Notes: generated from the letters alone by a model not told the origin. 64,000 nt of DNA from Chryseobacterium daecheongense (GCF_003729955.1 NZ_RJTX01000002.1:558001-622000), one strand, 5' to 3'; positions 34,610 through 44,168 are shown, counted from the first letter of the stretch. Program-made: numbers and translations.

Positions 34610-35710
34610 TTACTTTCTTCTATCGGATTCATAAAGATAATCCTGATCATCCAGCATGGTATATTTAGGATTTGAAATTCTTATCGACTGCTTGACTGCC
34701 TTAAAATGTTCCTTATCAAAATCAAAAAAAATATTATTCGGTAAATTGTGTATCATTCTAAATTCAGAAAAAAATTTATTTTTCTCCCAATTATAACCAT
34801 AACCAGAATACCAATTGTAAAATAGCATTAACTGCTCGTAATTGCTTAACTGAGCTCTTAGTAATCTTAAATATTTTCTTTTATCTCTGTATTTTAAGAC
34901 TGCAGAATCATAGTTTGCGACAAACTTAACAGACTGATATAGGTGTCGATAATAATGGCCTAATTGATTTTCGTGCCCCTGAAATAATTCATATTTTGCA
35001 ATTACAAAAATACCTTCGAAGATGTTTTGCTGTTTTATTCTAGTAGGCTCTAAAAAGGCATCTCTAAATCTTTGTCGAAAACCTGTCAATTCTAGTAGAT
35101 TATCTTCAGCTATATCTAAACCATTAAAAAAGATTCCGTACGCTTCTTCAAATGCTATTTTTTTGTGTTCTACATATTTTAAGACGTTTCTGTAGGTCAT
35201 CTCCAATTCATTAGATAAAATTTTAAAAACTTCCCGACCTTTAATTGATTTTGATTTAGGCATAAATGATAATGGTGTCCCAGTACTACTTAATAATCTT
35301 TCCATCTCAATTTGAGTAATTTCAAGCTCGTTAACATTTTCCTTGTGTAATCTAATCATTTCATAAAATTGTGATTCAAATTGCTGAATTTTAAATTGAT
35401 TTGTAATTTTTCGATTTGCAACGAATTGAATGTAAAAAGCTAAAAATGTTATAAATGCCGCAGTAATTCCTATAAGAGGATTCATTACTCCACCGAAATA
35501 ATCACCATACTCATTTGGATCAAGTTGCTGTTTGTTAGATATATTAAAGTTTGTAAAATCTAAAATACAATCTACAGTTGAATAATAGCTATAAAGTAAT
35601 TTACTTGAGAAGATAAATAATATGAGACCAAAAATTGAAAGTATAAATGAACCAAAGTTTTCTTTAATAATTGAAAACAATTGTCGCAGAGACGAATTTA
35701 AAATTTTCAT
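34610..35710 (-). CDS. putative phage abortive infection protein (putAbiC family)
   Basis: Two membrane helices near the N-terminus (about 19-43 and 77-95) frame the pattern FGGVMNPLIGITAAFITFLAFYIQ. QFESQFYEMIRLHKENVNE follows and is the hallmark of the putative AbiC-like family. The rest is a helical cytoplasmic region of about 260 residues (366 aa in total). Members are thought to abort phage infection, but the mechanism is not known. It closes the defence island on the strand shared with CBASS. Confidence 0.75.
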   Translation of the reverse strand: MKILNSSLRQLFSIIKENFGSFILSIFGLILFIFSSKLLYSYYSTVDCILDFTNFNISNKQQLDPNEYGDYFGGVMNPLIGITAAFITFLAFYIQFVANRKITNQFKIQQFESQFYEMIRLHKENVNELEITQIEMERLLSSTGTPLSFMPKSKSIKGREVFKILSNELEMTYRNVLKYVEHKKIAFEEAYGIFFNGLDIAEDNLLELTGFRQRFRDAFLEPTRIKQQNIFEGIFVIAKYELFQGHENQLGHYYRHLYQSVKFVANYDSAVLKYRDKRKYLRLLRAQLSNYEQLMLFYNWYSGYGYNWEKNKFFSEFRMIHNLPNNIFFDFDKEHFKAVKQSIRISNPKYTMLDDQDYLYESDRRK

Positions 35711-35927
35711 GTTTGTTTTAATGTTATTAGTTGTTTCACAAATTTAGGGATTTTAGACCCCGATAATTTCTGAACTCGAAAAATTATGATGAGTTCTAGA
35801 TGTTATTGGAATTTAGAAGGATTCTTATATTTTGATGAATTATAGTGTAATTATTCAAACAACTTTTTTTAAAGTTGCTGTTTATTAACAAAGATTTGAA
35901 AAAAAATATTTTCACTTGTTTTTTTTA

Positions 35928-36038
35928 ATGAGTTTGAAATACTTTTCTTACTACATCAAAGCCAAAAAAGAATTTAAAGAAACAGAAAAAGTTCTAAAAC
36001 AATGTTCCGAACCTTACTACGAAGCATTTCGTAAATAA
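35928..36038 (+). CDS. possible 36-aa small protein
   Basis: An ATG at 35928 opens a short frame for a Lys- and Tyr-rich product (MSLKYFSYYIKAKKEF at the start, ending EPYYEAFRK). Its stop is four bases before a strong terminator stem, which supports a real transcript. There is no known family. It could also be a random frame. Confidence 0.35.
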   Translation: MSLKYFSYYIKAKKEFKETEKVLKQCSEPYYEAFRK

Positions 36039-36041
36039 AAG

Positions 36042-36068
36042 AAAATCCTAACTGGAAGTTAGGATTTT
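36042..36068. terminator. strong bidirectional terminator hairpin
   Basis: AAAATCCTAACT and AGTTAGGATTTT form a perfect 12-base stem around GGA, flanked by A and T runs. It ends the short plus-strand frame and, on the minus strand, overlaps the stop codon of the XRE fragment. Confidence 0.85.
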
Positions 36069-36248
36069 TCAGTATCGTATTTTTCAAAATTAAATTTAAA
36101 ATCTAGCAAATCTTTCGGTTTGACTTTTAATGCGCTTGATAATTTAATTAGAGTTTTCATAGTTAGGTTTATTTTACCTAACTCATATTTGTTAATGTCA
36201 CTTGAATCAATTCCTGTCAAAAATTCAATATCATCCAATGTTTGTTCT
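36059..36248 (-). pseudogene. 3' fragment of an XRE-family HTH regulator
   Basis: Read on the minus strand, the frame ending at 36059 encodes TLDDIEFLTGIDSSDINKYE, GKINLTMKTLIKLSSALKVK and PKDLLDFKF. This is the second half of an XRE/Cro helix-turn-helix with the downstream helices. The first helix and any start codon are absent, because sequence beyond about 36248 is traG. The remnant ends in the shared terminator. It marks a recombination junction. Confidence 0.75.
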
Positions 36249-38304
36249 AGAAGCTGTGGACCAGTTGGAACGGATAATGAATGACAGCGGTTATATCCAT
36301 CTCGAAAGAATAAATGAAGATGAGATATCAGGAACTTCAGAAAGCTCAGGTTTACTGGAACAGTATCTCACTTTATCTCGTGAAGCCAATCCCTCATTGC
36401 AGGACATTAAGTTGGGATCTGAAGAAATGCGGATTGGTAACAACCGTATTAGTATGCATACGTTGTCTGACACTGAAGATTTGCCAGGCACTGTTTCATC
36501 ACACAGCCGTTATGAAAAGTTGAGTACGGACCGCAGTGATTGTCTGCTGTCATTTGCTTCCCCTGTGGGACTTCTACTAAACTGCAATCATATATACAAC
36601 CAGTATCTGTTCATTGACAACAGTGATGAAAATCTTAGGCAGTTTGAAAGATCCGCAAGGAAAATGCATTCACTCGCAAGATACAGCAGAGCCAATCAGA
36701 TCAATAAAGAGTGGATTGAAAAGTATCTGAATGAAGCCCATTCTTATGGTTTACAGTCTATACGTGCTCATTTCAATGTGATGTCGTGGTCTGACAATCC
36801 TCATGAGCTAAAGCAGTTAAAGAATGATACAGGCAGTGCGTTAGCATTGATGGAATGTAAGCCCCGCCATAATACTACCGATACAGCGACATTATATTGG
36901 GCTGGAATTCCGGGCAATGCAGGAGATTTTCCAAGTGAAGAAAGTTTCTACACGTTTATTGAACCTGCATTGTGCTTTTTTATCGAGGAAACCAATTATC
37001 AGGATTCACCGTCACCATTTGGTATTAAAATGGCAGATCGCCTGACCGGAAAACCGATTCATTTGGATATTTCTGATCTGCCGATGAAGCAAGGGATCAT
37101 TACCAACCGGAATAAGTTCATCCTCGGACCTTCAGGCAGCGGTAAGTCTTTCTTTACAAACCACATGGTGCGTCAGTATTATGAACAGGGTGCTCATGTT
37201 CTTTTGGTTGATACCGGAAATTCCTACCAGGGATTATGTGAATTGATTAAAGGAAAAACCAAAGGAGAGGACGGGGTTTATTTTACCTATACAGAGGATA
37301 ATCCCATTGCTTTCAATCCATTCTATACTGATGACGGCGTCTTTGATATCGAAAAAAGAGAGAGTATTAAAACCTTGATTTTAACGCTTTGGAAAAGAGA
37401 TGATGAACCACCGACCCGTTCTGAGGAAGTGGCATTATCCAATGCAGTAAGCGGTTATATCGAAAAGATTAAATCCGACGAACAACAACCCTCTTTCAAT
37501 GGATTCTATGACTTTGTCAAAGAGGATTATCAGAAAGTACTTGAGCGAAAAAAGGTCAGAGAAAAGGATTTTGATATTGCGAACTTTCTCAATGTGTTGG
37601 AACCTTACTACATAGGAGGGGAGTATGACTATTTGCTCAATTCGGAAAAGCAGCTGGACCTCTTATCAAAACGTTTCATTGTCTTTGAAATCGATGCTAT
37701 TAAAGATCATAAAATTCTCTTTCCAATAGTTACCATTATCATTATGGAGGTCTTCATCAATAAGATGCGAAGACTTAAAGGAATTAGAAAACTAATACTA
37801 ATTGAAGAAGCATGGAAAGCGATTGCTAAAGAAGGAATGGCGGAGTACATCAAGTATTTATTCAAAACGGTAAGGAAATTCTTCGGGGAAGCCATAGTAG
37901 TGACGCAGGAAGTCGATGATATTATCCAGTCACCGATTGTGAAAGAAAGTATCATTAACAATTCGGATTGTAAGATTCTTCTTGACCAAAGGAAGTACAT
38001 GAACAAGTTCGATGATATCCAGGCAATGCTCGGATTGACTGATAAAGAAAAATCCCAGGTTCTTTCAATTAATATGAACAATGATCCAAAGCGACTGTAC
38101 AAAGAGGTTTGGATAGGATTAGGCGGAACGCACTCTGCGGTCTATGCCACTGAAGTGTCCAGTGAGGAATATCTGGCTTATACCACCGAAGAAACTGAAA
38201 AAATGGAAGTGATGAATCTTGCATCAGAACTTGACGGTAATGTAGAACATGCCATCAGGAGGATATCTCTTAAGAGAATCAAATCGAATACAAAAGACCA
38301 TTAA
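36238..38304 (+). CDS. traG: TraG conjugation ATPase, truncated at the 5' end
   Basis: TraG is the VirB4-like ATPase that powers Bacteroidetes conjugation. Walker A (GPSGSGKSFF) and the downstream LIEEAWKAIAKEGMAEYI and VVTQEVDDI segments are intact, but family members run to about 830 aa. Here homology begins abruptly at LEAVDQLERIMN, near 36250, so about 140 N-terminal residues are missing. Possible starts are ATG 36238 or TTG 36202, both within sequence antisense to the XRE fragment. The remaining tra genes follow on the same strand. The protein is probably not functional. Confidence 0.85.
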   Translation: MFVLEAVDQLERIMNDSGYIHLERINEDEISGTSESSGLLEQYLTLSREANPSLQDIKLGSEEMRIGNNRISMHTLSDTEDLPGTVSSHSRYEKLSTDRSDCLLSFASPVGLLLNCNHIYNQYLFIDNSDENLRQFERSARKMHSLARYSRANQINKEWIEKYLNEAHSYGLQSIRAHFNVMSWSDNPHELKQLKNDTGSALALMECKPRHNTTDTATLYWAGIPGNAGDFPSEESFYTFIEPALCFFIEETNYQDSPSPFGIKMADRLTGKPIHLDISDLPMKQGIITNRNKFILGPSGSGKSFFTNHMVRQYYEQGAHVLLVDTGNSYQGLCELIKGKTKGEDGVYFTYTEDNPIAFNPFYTDDGVFDIEKRESIKTLILTLWKRDDEPPTRSEEVALSNAVSGYIEKIKSDEQQPSFNGFYDFVKEDYQKVLERKKVREKDFDIANFLNVLEPYYIGGEYDYLLNSEKQLDLLSKRFIVFEIDAIKDHKILFPIVTIIIMEVFINKMRRLKGIRKLILIEEAWKAIAKEGMAEYIKYLFKTVRKFFGEAIVVTQEVDDIIQSPIVKESIINNSDCKILLDQRKYMNKFDDIQAMLGLTDKEKSQVLSINMNNDPKRLYKEVWIGLGGTHSAVYATEVSSEEYLAYTTEETEKMEVMNLASELDGNVEHAIRRISLKRIKSNTKDH

Positions 38305-38325
38305 ATCATTTAAAATTTTATAACA

Positions 38326-38958
38326 ATGAAAAATTTAATCATTAAAACAGTAATGGTAGCATTCTTCGCTACCGTAACATTTGCGAAAGCACAATTTGTA
38401 GTGACTGATCCAGCTAATCTGGCATCAGGTATTTTGAACTCTGCCAACGAAATTGTACAGACTTCGTCAACGGTGTCCAACGTTGTTAAGAACTTCAACG
38501 AGGTCAAAAAGGTGTACGAGCAGGGTAAAGAGTATTATGATAAGCTCAAAGCTGTCAATAATCTGGTAAAAGATGCCAGAAAGGTCCAGCAAACTGTTCT
38601 TTTAGTGGGTGATGTTTCTGAAATGTATGTCAATAATTTCGGCAAAATGCTCAATGACCCCAACTTTAATGCGCAGGAATTAGCATCTATTGCGAATGGT
38701 TATTCTGCTCTTTTGACGGAGAGCACGGAGCTGCTGAAAGAACTCAAAGAAATTATCTCATCCAACGGCCTTTCCCTCAACGACAAAGAAAGAATGGATG
38801 TTATTGATCGAGTGTACAAAGAAGTGAAAGCATATCATAATCTTGTACGCTACTATACCAATAAGAATATTTCAGTAAGCTATCTGAGGGCAAAAAAACA
38901 GAACAACACCCAAAGGGTGTTAGATCTTTACGGAACCTCCAATCAAAAATACTGGTAA
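38326..38958 (+). CDS. traI: TraI conjugation protein (DUF4141)
   Basis: The 210-aa protein has a signal peptide (to AKAQF) and a long helical region (NFNEVKKVYEQGKEYYDKLKAV and onward) that matches the TraI/DUF4141 family of Bacteroidetes conjugative elements. It is thought to be a periplasmic part of the mating apparatus. It lies 21 bases after traG and one base before traJ. Confidence 0.88.
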   Translation: MKNLIIKTVMVAFFATVTFAKAQFVVTDPANLASGILNSANEIVQTSSTVSNVVKNFNEVKKVYEQGKEYYDKLKAVNNLVKDARKVQQTVLLVGDVSEMYVNNFGKMLNDPNFNAQELASIANGYSALLTESTELLKELKEIISSNGLSLNDKERMDVIDRVYKEVKAYHNLVRYYTNKNISVSYLRAKKQNNTQRVLDLYGTSNQKYW

Positions 38959-38959
38959 G

Positions 38960-39952
38960 ATGGAACCGAACAATTTACACGAAGTACTGCGTTCCGTTTA
39001 TGAAGAAATGATGCCGATGTGCGCTGATATGGCTGCTGTAGCAAAAGGAGTCGCAGGATTAGGCGCTTTATTCTATGTGGCATTAAAAGTTTGGCAGTCA
39101 TTGAGCCGTGCGGAATCCATCGATTTGTTTCCAATGCTGAGACCTTTTGCCATTGGCATCTGCATTATTTTTTTTTCAACATTGGTATTAGGAGGATTAA
39201 ATGGCGTTATGAGTCCGATTGTTCAGGGAAGTCATTCAATGTTGGAAAACCAGGTATTGGATATGAATGAACTACAGCAGAAAAAAGATCTTTTAGAGCG
39301 GGAAGCCATGCTCAGAAATCCAGAGATGGCTTATTTGATTTCTAATGAAGAGTTTGACAAAAAACTGGAAGAACTTGGATGGTCACCATCTGATTTGGTC
39401 ACGATGTCAGGAATGTATATCGAAAGAGAAATGTTTGCGATCAAGAAAGATATCAGAGATGGTTTCCGCGAGTTTCTTGAAATCCTTTTTCAGTCAGCAG
39501 CATTGGTTATCGATACCATCAGAACCTTCTTTCTGATCGTTCTTTCAATCCTGGGACCGATAGCCTTTGCGATTTCCGTCTGGGATGGTTTTCAGACCAC
39601 ACTGACCCAATGGCTGACAAGATATATCAGTGTTTATTTGTGGCTTCCTGTTGCCGATATATTCAGTGCCATTCTGGCGAAGATCCAGGCCCTTATTCTG
39701 GAACGGGATATAGAGATGCTTGCTGACCCCACTTTTATTCCTGACACTTCAAATACGGTTTATATTATTTATATGGTGATTGGCATCATCGGCTATTTTA
39801 CAGTACCAACGGTTACAGGCTGGGTGATACAGGCAGGAGGAGCAGGCAATTTCATGCGTAATGTGAACCAGACCGCTACAAAGTCGGGTAATATTGCGGG
39901 CGCTGCAGCAGGTTCTGCAACAGGTAATATTTCGGGAAGATTATTAAAATAA
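38960..39952 (+). CDS. traJ: TraJ mating-apparatus membrane protein
   Basis: A 330-aa polytopic membrane protein of the VirB6-like TraJ family. Helices lie around VAKGVAGLGALFYVALKVW, FAIGICIIFFSTLVLGGL, LFQSAALVIDTIRTFFLIVL and YIIYMVIGIIGYFTVPTVTGW. The C-terminus is Ala/Gly-rich, ending in GNISGRLLK. It forms part of the inner-membrane pore of the type IV secretion machine. The reading frame is intact. Confidence 0.88.
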   Translation: MEPNNLHEVLRSVYEEMMPMCADMAAVAKGVAGLGALFYVALKVWQSLSRAESIDLFPMLRPFAIGICIIFFSTLVLGGLNGVMSPIVQGSHSMLENQVLDMNELQQKKDLLEREAMLRNPEMAYLISNEEFDKKLEELGWSPSDLVTMSGMYIEREMFAIKKDIRDGFREFLEILFQSAALVIDTIRTFFLIVLSILGPIAFAISVWDGFQTTLTQWLTRYISVYLWLPVADIFSAILAKIQALILERDIEMLADPTFIPDTSNTVYIIYMVIGIIGYFTVPTVTGWVIQAGGAGNFMRNVNQTATKSGNIAGAAAGSATGNISGRLLK

Positions 39953-39965
39953 AAAATACAGTTCT

Positions 39966-40589
39966 ATGGAATTTAAAACTTTAAGAAATATTGAGAGCAG
40001 TTTCAAGCAGATCCGATTATTTACGTTTGTTTTTGTGGTGTTGTGTTTTGGTGTTGTAGGCGTGGTGGTATTTAAATCCTACCAGTTTGCCGAAGAGCAG
40101 CGTCAGAAGATTTATGTGCTGGATAACGGTAAATCATTGATGGTAGCACTTTCACAGGATATGTCGATCAATAGACCGGTTGAAGCTAGGGAGCATGTGA
40201 GAAGATTTCATGAATTGTTCTTCACGATAGCTCCGGATAAGAATGCGATTGAAAGTAATGTCAAAAGGGCTTTTAATTTGGCTGACCAATCCGCATTTAA
40301 CTACTACAAGGACCTCCAGGAGAAAGGATACTATAACAGAATCATTTCCGGTAATATCCAGCAGAGGATTGAAGTGGACAGTGTTGTTGCCAACTTCGAT
40401 AATTATCCCTACGCCGTAAAAACTTATGCCAGACAGTTTATTATCAGATCCAGTAATCTTACCATCAGAAATTTGGTCACGAACTGCTCACTGGTGAACT
40501 CCGTACGGTCTGACAGCAATCCACAGGGATTTACGATAGAAAAATTCAACGTGATTGAAAACAAAGATGTAGAAACTGTTGAACGCTAA
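39966..40589 (+). CDS. traK: TraK conjugation protein
   Basis: The 207-aa protein has a short cytoplasmic N-terminus, one membrane helix (LFTFVFVVLCFGVVGVVVF) and a periplasmic domain with the conserved FHELFFTIAPD and YARQFIIRSSNLTIRNLVT segments. This is the pattern of Bacteroidetes TraK, a VirB8-like scaffold. It overlaps traL by 11 bases. Confidence 0.88.
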   Translation: MEFKTLRNIESSFKQIRLFTFVFVVLCFGVVGVVVFKSYQFAEEQRQKIYVLDNGKSLMVALSQDMSINRPVEAREHVRRFHELFFTIAPDKNAIESNVKRAFNLADQSAFNYYKDLQEKGYYNRIISGNIQQRIEVDSVVANFDNYPYAVKTYARQFIIRSSNLTIRNLVTNCSLVNSVRSDSNPQGFTIEKFNVIENKDVETVER

Positions 40590-40869
40590 CCTGACCGTAA
40601 TGAAAAAATTAAGAGATACAATCGAACATTATGTTTTAAAGATGGAAAATCATTGGAAGGTTCTTCCTATAGCGAAGCAAAGATTGCTAACCAAAGTTTT
40701 CTTTGGTGGTTATGTTCTTCTAACAATCATTGTCATTATCAACGTCTTTATTTCGACAGGTCAAAGAAGGAATACCATGTCTATCAATCATATTGACGGA
40801 ATTTCTAAGAAGACTACCGGAAAAGGATCAGGATATTATGATATAGTACACTCACCAACAAAAAAATAG
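40579..40869 (+). CDS. traL: TraL-like small membrane protein (DUF3989)
   Basis: A 96-aa protein with a helical N-terminal part, one membrane helix (FFGGYVLLTIIVIINVFI) and a short polar tail. Position between traK and traM and size fit TraL/DUF3989. The annotated first codon overlaps traK. A start at the ATG seven codons later (40600) would remove the overlap and is equally likely. Confidence 0.75.
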   Translation: MNANLTVMKKLRDTIEHYVLKMENHWKVLPIAKQRLLTKVFFGGYVLLTIIVIINVFISTGQRRNTMSINHIDGISKKTTGKGSGYYDIVHSPTKK

Positions 40870-40872
40870 AGC

Positions 40873-42171
40873 ATGAAAGATTCAGATAAAATTAAAATCA
40901 CAGAAAATGATCTTCCTCAAAATTCCAATGAATTGAGTGACCATCCCAAAGCCCAATGGGAGAAAGTGAAGAAGCCGGTTTTTTATTTCCTGATGGCTGC
41001 CATTTGCGCAACTTGCTTTTACCTTATTTTTAAACCAAAATCCAATAATACCCTAGTTGAAGAAGCAGGTTTTAATGCCGTTATTCCACAAGCAAAGGAT
41101 GGACAGTTGCAGTCGGATAAGCAAAAGGCTTACGAGCAACAACTCTTGGAGCAAAAAAATGAAGAGAAAAGAAATACAATAACCACTTTATCGGACTATT
41201 GGAATGACCAGAGTACTTTAAATTCGAATGGGAATACTTCTGCTTTAATATCTAATAAGAGTACTCTTCAACAATCCGATCAGAATGCTATAAACAGTTA
41301 TCGCAGTGCACAGCAGACATTGAGTTCTTTCTATGGCAGAGATGATCAGGAAGTCAATAATCTAAGGAAAGAAATCTCAAGATTAAAAAATGAGGCGATG
41401 CAGAACAACCCTATTCCAGCAGGTCTTGGAATGAACGATCAGTTAGAACTAATGGAAAAATCGTATCAGATGGCAGCCAAATACCTTCCGACAACTCCAA
41501 GAGAGGAAGAGTCTGCACCAAAAGAAGAGCCTAACAAATCTACTGAAAAGAAAGTTAAACTTACTTCAGTAAGACCTGCATATTCCAATATTGTTTCCTC
41601 ATTATACAGAGAGATGTCAGACAGTGCTTTTGTTGCAGGTTTGAATCAAAATAGGTTTTATAATGCTCAAAATGAGACTGTAATTTCAGTTCAATCTAAA
41701 AATGCGATACAAGGTATTATCTATGAGACTAAGACTATAGTCAATGAAAGTACACTACCCATAAGACTGATAGAGGCGTTGCAGCTAGGGCGTACAGAAC
41801 TTCCTCCGGGTAGTTTGCTTATCGCTTCAGGTAAATTTCAGGGTGGGCGACTTCAGTTAACAATATCCTCCATTCAATATAAAGGCAGCGTCTATCCTGT
41901 AGAAATCAATATCTACGATAATGATGGGCAATTGGGGTTATATGTTCCGTATTCACCGGAGCAAAATGCGGTCAGCGATGTTGTTGCCAATATGAGTCAG
42001 GCTTCCGGTACCAGCATTATGATGACCCAATCAGCAGGACAGCAGGTTGCTGCCGATTTAAGCAGGGGTATTGTACAAGGGTTGTCTGGTTATTTTCAAA
42101 AAAGGGTGCGACAGCTAAAAGTAACTGTAAAAGCAGGCCATCAGGTCTTGCTGGTACCCAAAAATAATTAA
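40873..42171 (+). CDS. traM: TraM conjugation protein
   Basis: The 432-aa protein has one membrane helix (FYFLMAAICATCFYLIF), a Gln/Asn-rich linker and a C-terminal domain with ALQLGRTELPPGSLLIASGKF and LTISSIQYKGSVYPVEINIYDNDG, characteristic of TraM (VirB10-like) of this family. TraM bridges the inner and outer membranes in the mating channel. The frame is intact. Confidence 0.9.
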   Translation: MKDSDKIKITENDLPQNSNELSDHPKAQWEKVKKPVFYFLMAAICATCFYLIFKPKSNNTLVEEAGFNAVIPQAKDGQLQSDKQKAYEQQLLEQKNEEKRNTITTLSDYWNDQSTLNSNGNTSALISNKSTLQQSDQNAINSYRSAQQTLSSFYGRDDQEVNNLRKEISRLKNEAMQNNPIPAGLGMNDQLELMEKSYQMAAKYLPTTPREEESAPKEEPNKSTEKKVKLTSVRPAYSNIVSSLYREMSDSAFVAGLNQNRFYNAQNETVISVQSKNAIQGIIYETKTIVNESTLPIRLIEALQLGRTELPPGSLLIASGKFQGGRLQLTISSIQYKGSVYPVEINIYDNDGQLGLYVPYSPEQNAVSDVVANMSQASGTSIMMTQSAGQQVAADLSRGIVQGLSGYFQKRVRQLKVTVKAGHQVLLVPKNN

Positions 42172-42186
42172 TCAAAAAATTAAAAA

Positions 42187-43089
42187 ATGAATACACTAAA
42201 GAGCCGTTATATTCTCATTATTCTGTTTCTGCTGTTTATAAGCAGAGCATTTGGTCAGGATTCCGTGATGACCTATGTTTCATTGGAAGGGGCAAAGCTG
42301 GAACCTTTCAGGATGCAAGTGACTTACAGTAAAACCACTCATGTGATTTTTCCTTCCACAATTAAATACGTTGATCTGGGAAGCGATCTTTTGGTTGCTA
42401 ATAAAGCAGAACCTATCGGAAATGTTCTTCGGGTTAAGTCGGCCGTCAGGGATTTTGAAGAAGAAACCAATTTTTCAGTCATTACAGAAGATGGAAAATT
42501 TTACAGTTTCGATGTCTTTTACAGTGCATATCCTGATATCCTCAGTTACGATCTTGTCAAGATGCAGAGAAGCATTGAAAGGGAATATTCAACCGATGTA
42601 CTTTTTGAAGATCTCAAAGGAAGCTCTTCATCACTTACAGAATTGATTATGGAAAGCCTGTATCGAAAGAGCCGAAAAACCATTAAACATATTGCGTCAA
42701 AGAGCTTCGGTATTCAGTTTTCTGTCCGTGCATTACACGTGAGTGACAATAAATTCTACTTTACCTTACAGGTTGATAACAGCAGCAATATAGCTTATCA
42801 TATTGATTTAATCAATTTTAAAATTGCAGATAAGAAGAATTTAAAGAGAACCGTTATTCAGGATAAGTTGTTGGAACCAATTAGAGTTTACACTCCTTCT
42901 GTGACTGCAACTCGCCATTCCAATCTTATAGGAGTTTATTTACTGGAGCAATTCACTTTGTTAGAGGATCAGGTTTTGGAGATTGAAATTCTTGAAAGAA
43001 ACGGAGGACGGCACCAAAAAATTCAGCTTGAGAATAAGGAACTGATCCATGCGAAACCGATCAATAGTTTAAATTTTAAAACCAACTAA
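42187..43089 (+). CDS. traN: TraN conjugation protein (DUF4138)
   Basis: The 300-aa protein has a signal peptide (ISRAFGQ) followed by the DUF4138 pattern: KTTHVIFPSTIKYVDLGS and NVLRVKSAVRDFEEETNFSV near the start, and SFGIQFSVRALHVSDNKFYF in the second half. This is the VirB9-like outer-membrane-associated TraN. It lies 15 bases after traM and one base before traO. Confidence 0.9.
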   Translation: MNTLKSRYILIILFLLFISRAFGQDSVMTYVSLEGAKLEPFRMQVTYSKTTHVIFPSTIKYVDLGSDLLVANKAEPIGNVLRVKSAVRDFEEETNFSVITEDGKFYSFDVFYSAYPDILSYDLVKMQRSIEREYSTDVLFEDLKGSSSSLTELIMESLYRKSRKTIKHIASKSFGIQFSVRALHVSDNKFYFTLQVDNSSNIAYHIDLINFKIADKKNLKRTVIQDKLLEPIRVYTPSVTATRHSNLIGVYLLEQFTLLEDQVLEIEILERNGGRHQKIQLENKELIHAKPINSLNFKTN

Positions 43090-43090
43090 G

Positions 43091-43651
43091 ATGAACAGAT
43101 TATTGATAGCAATGCTTTTCGTTTTAACAGTGAGTTCAAAGTCATTTTCACAGCAGATGACTCCGAAGCAAAAAGGATTTGAAATATCCTATTCTATATA
43201 TCCTAGTTCTCCCAAAAAACAAAATTATGTTTTAACAGCAGGGCTTATTTCTTATGGAAAGAACGGGAATTATTTGTTTGGGCTGGCAGAATATAGCAGA
43301 AATTATCATGAGTATGCCAACTACGAAATCCCGATAGAAATGTTTCTGTTCAATGGAGGATACAGTTTTTATATATGGGGGGATATTATGAGAAATATCA
43401 ATCTTAATTTGGGAATTGGCGGTCTGGCAGGTTATGAACAGGTTAATAAAGGCAATGAATTGCTGTATGACGGTTCAATGCTTACTGTAACAGATAACTT
43501 TATTTATGGAGTAAATGGTAAGTTGTCTATTGAAAGCTATCTGACACCGCATTTGGTTTTTCTGGTCAACGGACAACTTCGCTATTTGAAAAATAGTCAG
43601 ATGGCGCAGTTACATGCTCTATTTGGTGTTGGAATAAGATGTAATTTTTAA
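43091..43651 (+). CDS. traO: TraO conjugation protein
   Basis: The 186-aa product has a signal peptide (to SFSQQ) and a strand-rich domain, including AGLISYGKNGNYLFGLAEYSRNYHEY and IGGLAGYEQVNKG, which fits the outer-membrane TraO family. It follows traN with one base between stop and start. No broken motif is seen. Confidence 0.85.
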   Translation: MNRLLIAMLFVLTVSSKSFSQQMTPKQKGFEISYSIYPSSPKKQNYVLTAGLISYGKNGNYLFGLAEYSRNYHEYANYEIPIEMFLFNGGYSFYIWGDIMRNINLNLGIGGLAGYEQVNKGNELLYDGSMLTVTDNFIYGVNGKLSIESYLTPHLVFLVNGQLRYLKNSQMAQLHALFGVGIRCNF

Positions 43652-43663
43652 AAATAATATGAA

Positions 43664-44116
43664 ATGCAATATATACTTAATCATAAATTTAAATTATTGT
43701 TCAAGTGTTTCATCATTCCAGTGATGATCTTATTACTTATACAATCATGTGAGAAGGATAATTTGGAAATTCAGCAGAATTTTCCTTTTGAGGTAGAGGT
43801 GATGCCTGTTCAGAAATACATTTCTAAAGGTGAAACTATAGAGATCAGATGTCGTATTATTCCGGGTGGGAATTATGTGGGTACTACTTACTCGATACGA
43901 TATTTTCAGTCTGAAGGGGTTGGAAGTCTGCGGTTATTTGACAATCCATCCTTTGTTCCTAATGATTTCTATCCACTAAGTAAAAAGGAATTCAGATTAT
44001 ACTATACTTCCGAATCTTCAGTCTCTCAAAGCTTTGATATTTGGATTTCGGATAATATGGGTAATAAGCAGGAAGTTAATTTCCAGTTTAATCCCCAAAG
44101 TATAGGAACTTTATAA
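43664..44116 (+). CDS. traQ: TraQ-like lipoprotein (DUF3872)
   Basis: A 150-aa protein with a lipoprotein signal (LLLIQSC) and one beta-sandwich domain with EIRCRIIPGGNYVGTTYSIRYF and FRLYYTSESSVSQSFDIW. This is the DUF3872/TraQ pattern. In intact elements a TraP primase gene lies between traO and traQ; it is absent here. The tra operon ends after this gene. Confidence 0.85.
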   Translation: MQYILNHKFKLLFKCFIIPVMILLLIQSCEKDNLEIQQNFPFEVEVMPVQKYISKGETIEIRCRIIPGGNYVGTTYSIRYFQSEGVGSLRLFDNPSFVPNDFYPLSKKEFRLYYTSESSVSQSFDIWISDNMGNKQEVNFQFNPQSIGTL

Positions 44117-44140
44117 GAAATCATCATTTAAAATTTCAGG

Positions 44141-44168
44141 CTATTTCATCAGAAATGGCCTTTTGTTT
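44141..44168 (+). terminator. hairpin after traQ
   Basis: GGCTATTTC and GAAATGGCC form a near-perfect stem around ATCA (one T-G pair) followed by TTTTG, about 26 bases after the traQ stop. It probably ends the tra operon. Confidence 0.6.

Noticed and set aside
36202..36237. Use of the TTG at 36202 as the traG start
   Set aside because: The residues before LEAV are antisense to the XRE fragment and not TraG-like; an ATG at 36238 is closer to the homologous part, though neither restores the lost N-terminus.
23097..36250. CRISPR array or retron in the accessory stretch
   Set aside because: No regularly spaced repeats, Cas motif or reverse transcriptase motif (YADD) is seen.
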